Source: DATAOG01 sp963753685 (GTDB lineage: Bacteria > Pseudomonadota > Alphaproteobacteria > Geminicoccales > Geminicoccaceae). Taken from it: 64,000 nt of DNA. Numbering within the stretch: the first letter of the stretch is position 1; every line of letters begins with the position of its first letter. The stretch is taken from the NCBI GenBank assembly GCA_963753685.1, contig CAVWDE010000014.1, positions 62,001-126,000 on the forward strand. Reading direction: 5' to 3'. This document shows, in pieces, positions 17,034 to 25,539 of this stretch. The translations under genes were made by a program, and so were the position numbers. The notes under the pieces were generated by a model. That model saw only the letters and a program-made list of their open reading frames with translations. It made no database searches and was not told the DNA's origin.

Positions 17034-17819
17034 ATGCACCGGCTGACGATCCTTTGGTCTATCTCCGTCACCCTCGTGCTCGTGGTCAGGTCGGCTGCCG
17101 CCGCGTCACCGCCTGCCGTCTCGAGCGCATCGCCTCTCACGGACCGGGCCGCGATCACGGCATCGGCGCCGGCGGGGGCGATCGGCGCGTTGCCCGTGGG
17201 GGCCATTCTGCCCGCGAGCGATACGCCGCGGCTCACCGCGATGGCGACGATCGCATCCGCAGCGCCCGACGCGGGCGCCGCAGCCGCGCCGGCCGCGGCG
17301 GCCACGTCGTCAGCGATGGCCTCGGTGGCGCCGGTCGTGACCGCGGCCGCCGCCGCCGCAGGACGCCATGCCGACCCGCAGCTCGAGGCCTTGCTGCCGA
17401 CCACGCTGGGCGGCGTGGCGCTGACCATCGAGAGCCAGGCCGGTGCGGATCTCGCGACCAAGAGCGCAGCCTTCGATGCCTTCCTCAAGAGCCTGGGCAG
17501 GACCCGGGCCGACTTTTCGCTCGCGAGCGCCTATTCCCAGGGCGGCGGGCTCAAGGCCGAGGTGGGTGCCTGGCGCGTCAAGGGCGCCGACCCGGCGCGC
17601 CTGCTGCCGGGCCTCAGGAAGGCCGTCCAGGCCTCCAGCACGACGCCCCTGACCGTGGCCCAGGCGACCGTCGCCGGCCGCGCGGTGACCCGGATCGGCG
17701 ACCCGGGTCAGCTGACCCAGGGACCGCTCTACGTCTTCGTGCGCGGCGACACGCTCCTGTTCGTGCAGACCCCTGAGCGCGCGCTTGCCGAAGAGGCGAT
17801 GGGCAAGCTGCCGGAGTAA
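17034..17819 (+). CDS. Exported protein of unknown function
   Basis: A 261-residue protein with a clear signal peptide (MHRLTILWSISVTLVLVV, cleavage probably after AAAA). An Ala/Pro/Ser-rich low-complexity linker covers residues of about 25-115. A globular domain of about 140 residues follows, starting around LPTTLGGVALTIES. I do not recognise the domain. The domain seems to have repeated alpha/beta character with no cysteines. ATG 17034 was chosen because it opens the signal peptide; the frame is open further upstream. The gene stands alone between two minus-strand operons. Confidence 0.6.
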   Translation: MHRLTILWSISVTLVLVVRSAAAASPPAVSSASPLTDRAAITASAPAGAIGALPVGAILPASDTPRLTAMATIASAAPDAGAAAAPAAAATSSAMASVAPVVTAAAAAAGRHADPQLEALLPTTLGGVALTIESQAGADLATKSAAFDAFLKSLGRTRADFSLASAYSQGGGLKAEVGAWRVKGADPARLLPGLRKAVQASSTTPLTVAQATVAGRAVTRIGDPGQLTQGPLYVFVRGDTLLFVQTPERALAEEAMGKLPE

Positions 17820-17838
17820 GGCTCGCGGCGGCTCGCAC

Positions 17839-18606
17839 TCACAGCTCGGCGTTGACGATGAACCCGGCGTCCACCAGGAGCGTCGCCGAGGTCACGTAGC
17901 TGGCGTCGTCCGAGAGCAGGAAGGCGATCGTCGCCGCGAGCTCGGACGGGTCCGCGATCCGCTGCAGGGCGATCCGTTCCAGGTAGTACTTCATCACCTC
18001 GGGCATGTCGAACATGGGCGCGCTCATGTTGGTCTTGACGGCGCCCGGCTCGACCACGTTGACGCGAATGCCCTGCTTGCCGAGCACCGCGCCCAGCGCC
18101 TTGCCCAGCATGCTGATGGCGCCCTTGGTGCCGCAATAGGCAACCTGTTCCGGGGAGCCGACGTGCGCCGAGATCGAGCTCACCATGACGATGGCGCCGC
18201 CGTGGCCCTCGGCGACCATCTGCTTGGCCGCCTCGGTGCACACGACCCACGTGCCGCGCACATTGGTCTCGAACAGCCGGTCGAAGTCCTCGATCGCGGT
18301 CGCGTCCCAGGTCATGAAGGGGTTGATCGCGGCGTTCGAGACGACATAGTCGAGGCGCCCGCCGCGCCTGGCCACCTCCTGCACCATGGCCTTGACCGCG
18401 TCCGGGTCGCGCATGTCGGCGACCACCGGAAAGGCCTCGCCGCCCGCCTCCTTGACCAGCCGCAGCGTCTCGCTCGGATCGCCGGTCGGGCGCTGGTTGA
18501 CGCCGACCAAGGCGCCTTCGGCGGCGAGACGTACCGCAGTCGCCCGCCCGATGCCGTTGGTCGCGCCGGTGACCAGAGCGACCTTGCCTGCAAATCGCCG
18601 TTCCAT
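17839..18606 (-). CDS. Short-chain dehydrogenase/reductase (SDR)
   Basis: A 255-residue classical SDR. It has the cofactor motif TGATNGIG (residues 13-20), a NAA motif at 91-93, the catalytic serine in MVSSIS (143-144) and the YCGTK pair (Y157, K161). There is no basic residue right after the first strand; NQRP follows the second strand, which permits NADP. It lies 28 bases after the cyclase-family gene and at the end of the ABC transporter operon, so it probably oxidises or reduces a sugar-derived compound taken up by that transporter. The substrate is unknown. Confidence 0.85.
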   Translation of the reverse strand: MERRFAGKVALVTGATNGIGRATAVRLAAEGALVGVNQRPTGDPSETLRLVKEAGGEAFPVVADMRDPDAVKAMVQEVARRGGRLDYVVSNAAINPFMTWDATAIEDFDRLFETNVRGTWVVCTEAAKQMVAEGHGGAIVMVSSISAHVGSPEQVAYCGTKGAISMLGKALGAVLGKQGIRVNVVEPGAVKTNMSAPMFDMPEVMKYYLERIALQRIADPSELAATIAFLLSDDASYVTSATLLVDAGFIVNAEL

Positions 18607-18634
18607 GATCTTCTCCCACCTGGCCTCGTGCGGC

Positions 18635-19594
18635 TCAGAACATGGCGATCGGGTTCCAGGGCGAGCCCGTGGCCCCAGGCAGGCGAAGCGGCAGGCCGAC
18701 GACCATGAACTCGAAGCGTTTTTCCTCTGCGCAGGCCTTCGCCAGGTCCTCGAGCTGCAGGCTGTCCGAGACCAGCATGCCCATGGCCGTCAGCTGCAGC
18801 GGATGGATCGGGTAGGGCATGTCCTCGACGTTGCTCGGCACCGTCTCGCCGTCGCCATCGGGCAGGAAGGCCGCAATTTTGCGCTCGTGCATCCAGGGCA
18901 CGGTGTCGACGTGCAGCCCGGCCTTGCCTTCGCCCGCGGGCGGGTACTCGTTGCTCCAGGCGCCCAGTGCCAGCCGCCTGGCATGGTGGCCGGTGCGGAA
19001 CACCAGGATGTCGCCCTCGCCGAGCCGGACGCCTTCCTCGGCCTCGATCGCCTCGATCTCCTTCCGGGTCACGGCCTCGCCGGGCTCGAGCCAGTCGACG
19101 CCGCGGTGGCGGGCCGCGTCCAGCAGCACGCCGCGCCCGACGATGCCGTTCGCATAAGCCGCGATGCTGCCCCACTCCGAGCCGCGCGAGGTCAGCAGCG
19201 CCGCGGGCTTGCCATTGTAGAGCTGGCCTTTGTAGGCGACGTGGTTCAGCGCATCGACGTGGGTGTGACAGTCCCCGTGGCTGGCCATCCCGAGAAAACA
19301 CATGCCGAACGACAGGCCGCTCGCGCTGATCGGGATGTCGTGCATCAGCGACATCAGGTGCACGGCGGGGTTCGGGTTGTCGGGCCCGGCCGCCTTGTTG
19401 ATCGGGATCGCCATCGACACGGTGCGCCCGCTCTTCACCAGAGCAGCGGCGGCGGCCACCTTGTCGGGGGTGATGTAGTTGAGCGTGCCGAGCTCGTCGT
19501 CGGGCCCCCAGCGCCCCCAGTTCTTGACCGCCTCGAACATGGCGTCGAAGGCCGCCAGGGTGACCGGAGCGGGCGGGGTCAGGGTTCGGGTCAT
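18635..19594 (-). CDS. Cyclase-family metal-dependent hydrolase (kynurenine formamidase-like fold)
   Basis: A 319-residue protein of the putative cyclase family (PF04199). The metal-binding signature HGDCHTHVDALNH spans residues 106-118 (H106, H110, D114, H118). This corresponds to the HxGTHxDxPxH motif of the family with cysteine where threonine is usual. Members hydrolyse amides or lactones. Its length is that of the longer cyclase subfamily. It follows the binding-protein gene of a sugar-type ABC transporter and precedes an SDR, so it may open a lactone or cyclic intermediate of the imported substrate. That role is an inference. Confidence 0.8.
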   Translation of the reverse strand: MTRTLTPPAPVTLAAFDAMFEAVKNWGRWGPDDELGTLNYITPDKVAAAAALVKSGRTVSMAIPINKAAGPDNPNPAVHLMSLMHDIPISASGLSFGMCFLGMASHGDCHTHVDALNHVAYKGQLYNGKPAALLTSRGSEWGSIAAYANGIVGRGVLLDAARHRGVDWLEPGEAVTRKEIEAIEAEEGVRLGEGDILVFRTGHHARRLALGAWSNEYPPAGEGKAGLHVDTVPWMHERKIAAFLPDGDGETVPSNVEDMPYPIHPLQLTAMGMLVSDSLQLEDLAKACAEEKRFEFMVVGLPLRLPGATGSPWNPIAMF

Positions 19595-19645
19595 CGTCCG
19601 GGGCCTCTACCTTTGAGCGCGTGCGCTGCCGTCGTTGGTGAGCTA

Positions 19646-19675
19646 GGCCCGGGAGCGCGCGAGCACCCCCGGGCC
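19646..19675 (-). terminator. Stem-loop after the duplicated binding-protein gene
   Basis: GGCCCGGG at 19646-19653 pairs perfectly with CCCGGGCC at 19668-19675 around a 14-base loop, starting about 26 bases after the stop of the binding-protein gene. No T-run follows. It could act as a 3' stabiliser or an attenuator between the receptor and the downstream cyclase gene. Confidence 0.4.
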
Positions 19676-19701
19676 CGTCAGCGTGGTCGCAGGAGCCGTC
19701 G

Positions 19702-21624
19702 CTACTCGGCGCCTTCGGTCGCCTTGAGGATGGTGTCGACATTGGCCTCGGTGACGAAGATCAGGCCCGAGTCGCCGATCGCCGGCAGTGGGTTCTGCAG
19801 CCAGTGATCCATGTTCAGATTGCGGATGATGTCGTTGTGGAAGGTATAGAGATACGACACCCCGAAGAAGTCCATGGTCTCGTACTTCTCCATGTTGATC
19901 ATCTTGACCGAGCCGTCCTTGATCGTGTTGAGAAAGTCACGGCCGGCCTCGTTGGAGGTGATGATGATCTTGCCGGCCTCGCCGGCCTCGACGACCGCGC
20001 GGACGATCCCGGGACCCGCCTCCGAGTCGAAGCCGACCATGCCGGTGAGATCCGGGTGGCCCTGGATGATGGCGGCGGTGTTGGCCGCCACCTGCTCGAC
20101 GTTGGTGCCGGACTCCTCGTCGGCCACCACCTTGACCCCCGGGCACTCCTTGGCGAGGGCATCGCGCAGGCCCTGGCGCGCCTGGATGAAGTTGCTGGCG
20201 GCGAGGAACGAGATGGTGCCGATCTCGCCGGCCTTGAGGCCCGCTTCGGCGTGGTAACGGCACTGATACTCACCGTGCTGATAGCCGAGGTTGTACCAGT
20301 TGGTGCCGAGGTAGGTCAGGCGCTTGGACATCGGCAGGTCGCCGTCGGTGACGATCGTCGGCACCTTCTTCTCGATGCACTTGTCGACCTCGGAGGCGAG
20401 CGCGTCGTCCCAGCCGCCGACCACGATCACGCCGGCCGGATTCTTGGTGCATTCGGCATCGACGGTGGTGATGAAGGCGCCCAGATCGACCGCCGTGGGA
20501 CCCGCGATCCGCACTTTGACGTTCAGCGCCTTGCGCGCCAACTCCAGGCCCGGGTAGACCCGCTCCACGAACAGCGGCAGGTTCGAGGCGTTGCTGATCC
20601 AGACGTATTCCTGATCCTTGCGGCTCGGGTCGCCGATCGGCACGTCCAGGCCGGTGGGCGCCGCCTTGGGCGATGCCGGATCGGTCGCCGCGAGGAGCGT
20701 ATCGACGTTCTCCGCGGTGATGAAGATCAGGCCCGAGTCGCCGATCGCCGGCAGCGGGTTCTGCAGCCAGTGCTCCATGCCCAGGTTGCGGATGATGTCG
20801 TTGTGGAAGGTGTAGAGGTACAAGACGCCGAAGAAGTCCATCGTCTCGTACTTCTCCATGTTGATCATCTTGACCGTGCCGTCCTTGATCGTGTTGAGGA
20901 AGTCACGGCCGGCCTCGTTGGAGGTGATGATGATCTTGCCGGCCTCACCGGCCTCGACGACCGCGCGCACGATCCCGGGGCCCGCCTCGGAGTCGAAGCC
21001 GACCATGCCGGTCAGATCGGGGTGGCCCTGGATGATGGCCGCGGTATTGGACGCCACCTGCTCGACGTTGGTGCCGGACTCCTCGTCGGCCACGACTTTG
21101 ACCCCCGGGCAGTCCTTGGCGAGCGCATCGCGCAAGCCCTGGCGCGCCTGGATGAAGTTGGTGGCGGCAAGGAACGAGATGGTGCCGATCTCGCCTTTCT
21201 TGAGGCCCGCCTCGGCGTGGTAGCGGCACTGATACTCGCCGTGCTGGTAGCCGAGGTTGTACCAGTTGGTGCCGAGGTAGGTCAGGCGCTTGGACATCGG
21301 CAGGTCGCCGTCGGTGACGATCGTCGGCACCTTCTTCTCGATGCACTTGTCGACCTCGGAGGCGAGCGCGTCGTCCCAGCCGCCGACCACGATCACGCCG
21401 GCCGGATTCTTGGTGCACTCGGCATCGACCGTGGTGATGAAGGCAGCCAGATCGACCGCCGTCGGGCCGGCGATCCGCACTTTGACGTTGAGCGCCTTGC
21501 GCGCCAATTCCAGGCCCGGGTAGACCCGCTCCACGAACAAGGGCAAATTCGAGGCGTTGCTGATCCAGACGTATTCCTGATCGCTGCGGCTCGGGTCACC
21601 GATCGGCACGTTCAGCCCGGTGGG
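19702..21624 (-). repeat. Intragenic tandem duplication, period 966 bases
   Basis: The coding repeat unit runs 20659-21624 (first domain) and 19702-20658 (second domain, including the stop). The offset is exactly 966 bases, or 322 codons, with the two copies in frame. Most of the sequence is identical at the DNA level, including long synonymous stretches, which indicates a recent duplication or ongoing gene conversion. Confidence 0.9.
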
Positions 21625-21705
21625 TCCTTCAGCGCGGGCCGGCGTGCCGGCCAGGGTCGCCAGGAGCGCGACCAGCGCGAGTGCGGATAACCCCGTCCGT
21701 CTCAT
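19702..21705 (-). CDS. ABC sugar-type substrate-binding protein with two tandem full-length ligand domains
   Basis: A 667-residue periplasmic protein, twice the usual length. A signal peptide (residues 1-25, ending PARA) is followed by two almost identical Peripla_BP_4-type domains of about 320 residues each. They start at PTGLNVPIGDPSR (residue 28) and PTGLDVPIGDPSR (residue 350) and are joined by a short DPASPKAA linker. By eye they differ at about 16 positions over the first 310 residues. Each domain has four cysteines in the same places. ATG 21705 has a strong ribosome site (GGGAGG). The usual binding protein of this class has one domain, so one chain should offer two ligand sites. It sits 83 bases after the permease gene. 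Confidence 0.88.
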   Translation of the reverse strand: MRRTGLSALALVALLATLAGTPARAEGPTGLNVPIGDPSRSDQEYVWISNASNLPLFVERVYPGLELARKALNVKVRIAGPTAVDLAAFITTVDAECTKNPAGVIVVGGWDDALASEVDKCIEKKVPTIVTDGDLPMSKRLTYLGTNWYNLGYQHGEYQCRYHAEAGLKKGEIGTISFLAATNFIQARQGLRDALAKDCPGVKVVADEESGTNVEQVASNTAAIIQGHPDLTGMVGFDSEAGPGIVRAVVEAGEAGKIIITSNEAGRDFLNTIKDGTVKMINMEKYETMDFFGVLYLYTFHNDIIRNLGMEHWLQNPLPAIGDSGLIFITAENVDTLLAATDPASPKAAPTGLDVPIGDPSRKDQEYVWISNASNLPLFVERVYPGLELARKALNVKVRIAGPTAVDLGAFITTVDAECTKNPAGVIVVGGWDDALASEVDKCIEKKVPTIVTDGDLPMSKRLTYLGTNWYNLGYQHGEYQCRYHAEAGLKAGEIGTISFLAASNFIQARQGLRDALAKECPGVKVVADEESGTNVEQVAANTAAIIQGHPDLTGMVGFDSEAGPGIVRAVVEAGEAGKIIITSNEAGRDFLNTIKDGSVKMINMEKYETMDFFGVSYLYTFHNDIIRNLNMDHWLQNPLPAIGDSGLIFVTEANVDTILKATEGAE

Positions 21706-21788
21706 GATTTCCTCCCTTTTTGCCCGCTCGCGCCCTCGATGGAATCTCCGGCGCACCTGTTCGAAGTGGTCTCAACCGGCGCCCACCG

Positions 21789-22829
21789 TCAGGCACGGCT
21801 GCGCGCCCGCGCGAACTGGTCCAGCCCGACGCTGATCAGCAGCACGATGCCGACCACGATCAGCTGCCAGAAGGGGTTGATCCCGGCGATGATCATGGCG
21901 TTCTGCAACAGCGCCATCAGGAGCACCCCCAGGAAGGCGCCGAAGATGGTGCCGACGCCGCCGGACAGGCTGGCGCCGCCCAGCACCACGGCGGTGATGA
22001 CCTTCAGCTCGACGCCCTGCCCCGCGAGCACCACCGCCGTGTTCAGGCGTGACGCCAGCAACGCGCCCGCGAGCCCGGCCAAGAGCCCCATGATCACGAA
22101 GAAGCTGAACACCGTCCGGTCGACGTTGATGCCCGACAGCTTCGCCGCCCTGGCATTGCCCCCGATGTAGTAGGCTTGGCGGAAATACCGGGTGCGGCCG
22201 ACCAGGAAGACGAACAGCAGGACGATCACCGCCATGAACCAGAAGGGCGAGTAGATGCCCAGGATCTCTGTCTGGCCGAACACGGTGTAGCCATGCCCGA
22301 TGTTGGTGACGCCGGCGCCGGAGACCAGCTGGAGCAGGCCGCGGTAGATCGACAGCGTCGCGAGGGTGGCGATCAGCGCATTGATCTTGAACCTGGTGAC
22401 CAGGACGCCGTTGACGGCGCCGAGCAGCACGCCCCATGCGCAACCGACCAGGAACGCCAGGATGGGGGGGAAGCCCAGGTATTTGGCGGCCAGACCCGCC
22501 ATGATGCCGGAGAAGCCGAGGATGCCGCCGATCGAGAGGTCGAACATGCCGGCGATCAGGAGCACCATCATGCCGCAGGCCAGGATGCCGGTCTGAGCGG
22601 TATCGAGCAGGACGACGGCCGCGTTCGGGCCGCGCGTGAAGGTGGTGGGCTCGAGGACGGTCATCACCGCGATCAGGGTGCCGATCAGAACGATGAGCAA
22701 CAGCTGCCGCTCCGTGGCGATCCGGACGAGCAGGTCCTTGCCGCGCGAGCGCTCGATGGCCGGGCGTTCGACCGCTTCGCCGGGCACGACCGCAGCGCTG
22801 GTACCGGAGGACGGAAGGTCGCTGCTCAT
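21789..22829 (-). CDS. ABC sugar-type transporter permease (RbsC/AraH family)
   Basis: A 346-residue membrane protein of the branched-chain/sugar permease family (PF02653) with about nine or ten hydrophobic segments. Recognisable family segments are GILACGMMVLLIAGMFDLSIGG near residues 85-106 and VLGGASLSGGVGTIFGAFLG near 286-305. Its ATG overlaps the stop of the ATPase gene (ATGA). Only one permease gene is present, so it should act as a homodimer. It forms the transmembrane pore for the substrate delivered by the double-domain receptor. Confidence 0.88.
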   Translation of the reverse strand: MSSDLPSSGTSAAVVPGEAVERPAIERSRGKDLLVRIATERQLLLIVLIGTLIAVMTVLEPTTFTRGPNAAVVLLDTAQTGILACGMMVLLIAGMFDLSIGGILGFSGIMAGLAAKYLGFPPILAFLVGCAWGVLLGAVNGVLVTRFKINALIATLATLSIYRGLLQLVSGAGVTNIGHGYTVFGQTEILGIYSPFWFMAVIVLLFVFLVGRTRYFRQAYYIGGNARAAKLSGINVDRTVFSFFVIMGLLAGLAGALLASRLNTAVVLAGQGVELKVITAVVLGGASLSGGVGTIFGAFLGVLLMALLQNAMIIAGINPFWQLIVVGIVLLISVGLDQFARARSRA

Positions 22830-24404
22830 GCCGTAGTGTGCTCCAGCTCGTGACGGGCTCTGGGGGCGGCGAGTTCCAGGATGGCGATCTCGGTGGCGGT
22901 CGCGGCGTCCAGCTCGCCGGCCACCCGACCCTCCGACATGACCACGATCCGATGCGCGAGCGCCAGCACCTCCGGCAGGTCGGAGGACACCACCAGCAGC
23001 GCGATGCCGCTGGCGGCCAGGTCACGCAGGATGCGGTAGAGGTCGGCCTTGGAACCGACGTCGACGCCGCGGGTCGGCTCGTCGACGATCAGGATGCGCG
23101 GCTTGCGCGCCAGCCACTTGGCGAGCAGCACCTTCTGCTGGTTGCCGCCCGACAGATAGCGCACCTCGCGCTCGACGCTCGGGGTGGCGATGCGCAGCTC
23201 GTCGGCGTAGTGCTGGCTGACCTTGCCCATCTCGGGCTTGGACAGCAGACCCGAATGCGTGTACGCGGCGAGGTTGGCGGCGACCACGTTGGCGGTGATC
23301 GTGAAGTCGGTGAACAGGCCGCTTTCCTTGCGGTCCTCCGGGAGCATGGAGATGCCGGCAGCCATCGAGTTCGGCAGGACTGCGCGGGCGCAGCTCGCGG
23401 CCTTCGACCAGCACGCTGCCCGACTGGATCGGGCGCGCGCCGAAGATGGCCTGGCAGGCCTCCGTGCGCCCGGCGCCGACCAGGCCTGCAAGGCACAGGA
23501 TCTCGCCGTAGCGCAACGCGAAGGAGGCCCTGACCACCGGGTCCGCGACCAGGTCCCGGACCTCGAGGGCGACGGCCGCATCGGTCGCGGCGCGACGGGG
23601 ATCGGGCTCAAAGGAGAGTTCACGCCCGACCATCAGCGAGATGAGCTCGTCATGCGTCACCGCTGCCGTCTCGCGGACGCCCGTGACGCGGCCATCCTTC
23701 ATGACCGTGACGCGGTCGGAGATCTCGAAAATCTCGGCCATGCGGTGCGAGACGTAGACGACCGCGACGCCCTGGGCCGCAAGGCGCCTGATGACCCGGA
23801 AGAGGTGGCGGCCTTCGTTGATGGTCAAGGACGAGGTCGGCTCGTCGAGGATGAGCAGCTTGAGATCATGCGAGAGGCCCTTGGCGATCTCGACCATCTG
23901 CTGCTGGCCTGGGGACAGCAGGGCCACCGATGTGCGCGGGTCGATGTCGACCTCCAGATCGGCCAGGATCCTCCGCGTACCCTCATACATCGGGGCCCGC
24001 CGGACGACGCCCAGCGCGTTGACCGGCTGGCGGCCGGCGTAGACGTTCTCGGCGACGCTGAGCGCACCCACGAGGCTGCGCTCCTGGTAGACCATGGCGA
24101 TTCCGGCGTCGGCGGCGCCCTGCTCGTTGAGGCCGACGATCGAGGTGCCGTCGACCTCGATGGCGCCGCTGTCAGGCTGATACACGCCCGCGACCAGGTG
24201 CATGAGCGTCGACTTGCCGGCGCCGTTCTCGCCGATCAGCGCGTGCACCTCGCCGCGCCGGACCTCGAGCGAGACGTCATCGACCGCACGGACGCCCGGG
24301 AAGGTCCTGATCACGTTGCGCATGGCCAAACGCGGCCGCTCTGAGGACGCTCCCCCATCGCCCGGCCCGGCGGCCACGGTCGCGGTTCCCGCCTCCTGGC
24401 TCAT
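22826..24404 (-). pseudogene. ABC sugar-type ATPase (RbsA/MglA family), interrupted by a one-base frameshift
   Basis: Two-domain sugar ATPase of about 525 residues if the frame is restored. The N-terminal half, from ATG 24404, has Walker A GENGAGKS, signature LSPGQQQMVEIAKG and Walker B LLILDEPTSS. The C-terminal half, read in another frame, has SMLPEDRKESGLF, signature LSGGNQQKVLLAKWLA and ILIVDEPTRGVD. The frames join near 23360-23366, where removing one base gives a continuous SPAELDAAGISMLPEDRK. No other lesion is visible and all motifs are intact on both sides. A sequencing error or very recent mutation is therefore more likely than an old pseudogene. Confidence 0.85.
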
Positions 24405-24612
24405 GGCTGGCCGGAGCGCCGACGGGCTCGCGGACCTGGCGCCTGCGGCATGCTGGCCATCTCCGGTGCGACCGCGTGCATTCGTCTGTCCAGGGAGCGC
24501 TCGAGCGCCCGCCGGACCCGGCACGGGTATTCACACAACTATGCGCCGCCCGGATGGACCATGTCAAAGGGGTGGCCCGCCCGAACCAGGTCGGTGACTG
24601 GTGCTTGGCGCG

Positions 24613-25539
24613 TCACTCGGTCACTTCGGTCCAGGTCGCGTCGGGATCGTAGGCGTCGATCGCGGCCGCCGCCCGGGCCGTGTCGGGACCGAGGTCCTTC
24701 TCGAACACCTTGCCCTGGTGGTTGACCAGGAAGGTCATGATCCCCGAATGTCCGTATTCCGCCGGCCAGGCGATCAGCGCGAAGCCGGCGATCATGTTGC
24801 CGTTGATCACGTAGTCGTAGGCGCCGCCGGGCGGGTTGGCGCCCTGCCGGGTCAGGATCCGATAGTAGTAGCCATTGTAGGGATCGCCGACGTCGTGGGT
24901 CTCGACCGCGGCCGCGAGCAGGGGCCCAATCGGGCTTTGCGCCTGGTCGCCCTCGGACGGCCAGTAGAGCCCGTCGTGCTGGCCCGGCGAGCTGCGGATG
25001 TGCTGCGCATACTCCAGCACCTGATCGCCGTCGCGATCTGCGCTCGCGTATTCGTTCTGGGCGTCGACATAGGCGCGCACGCTGTCGATGGTGCTGAGCT
25101 CGTTGCGGCCGATCCGCTGATTGGCGAGCTCGTCGACGCCGGCTTCGGTATCGAAGCGCCAGACGCCGCCGCTCTCCACGATCGGGATCGGCAGAGGCGA
25201 GGCGCGCGGGCCGACATAGGCGATCCGGCGACCCTCACCGTCGGGGCGCAGCTCGAGGCTCTGATCGGCGGCGGCGACGAACCGCGCCTGCTCCTCGTGC
25301 GCGGCATCGCGGTCCTGGCCGAGGATCTGGTCCGCGTACTGGGCCCCGAAGATCGCGAGGACCGCATCGTCGTCCTGGCGCTTCAAGGCCTCGAGCAGCG
25401 CCGCCATCGCCGCTTCCGGTGAATCGAAAGTCCGCTGCGCCTGCGCGCGACCAGCTCCCGGTGCGAGCGTCCAGACCAGGCCGACCAGCGCGGCGGCCAC
25501 CACCAGCCGCAGATGCGCCTTGTGCCCTTGCAGCATCAT
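24613..25539 (-). CDS. DUF2950 family exported protein
   Basis: A 308-residue protein with an N-terminal signal peptide (residues 1-34, ending AQAQ) and the features of the DUF2950 family. These include F-x-S-P-E-A-A-M at the start of the mature part, YYYRILTRQG near residue 230 and a C-terminal GIMTFLVNHQGKVFEKDLG segment. Its ATG overlaps the stop of the DUF3300 gene (ATGA). DUF3300 and DUF2950 genes often occur as a pair, which makes a shared cell-envelope function likely, but the function is not known. Confidence 0.85.
   Translation of the reverse strand: MMLQGHKAHLRLVVAAALVGLVWTLAPGAGRAQAQRTFDSPEAAMAALLEALKRQDDDAVLAIFGAQYADQILGQDRDAAHEEQARFVAAADQSLELRPDGEGRRIAYVGPRASPLPIPIVESGGVWRFDTEAGVDELANQRIGRNELSTIDSVRAYVDAQNEYASADRDGDQVLEYAQHIRSSPGQHDGLYWPSEGDQAQSPIGPLLAAAVETHDVGDPYNGYYYRILTRQGANPPGGAYDYVINGNMIAGFALIAWPAEYGHSGIMTFLVNHQGKVFEKDLGPDTARAAAAIDAYDPDATWTEVTE

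Noticed and set aside
19702..21705. Domain duplication as an assembly artefact
   Set aside because: The copies differ at many scattered positions and the linker is unique, so a simple double assembly of one sequence is unlikely, although reads should still confirm it.
22826..24404. Programmed ribosomal frameshifting as explanation for split genes
   Set aside because: There is no common slippery sequence at the breaks, the shifts go in both directions, and the affected genes belong to unrelated families.
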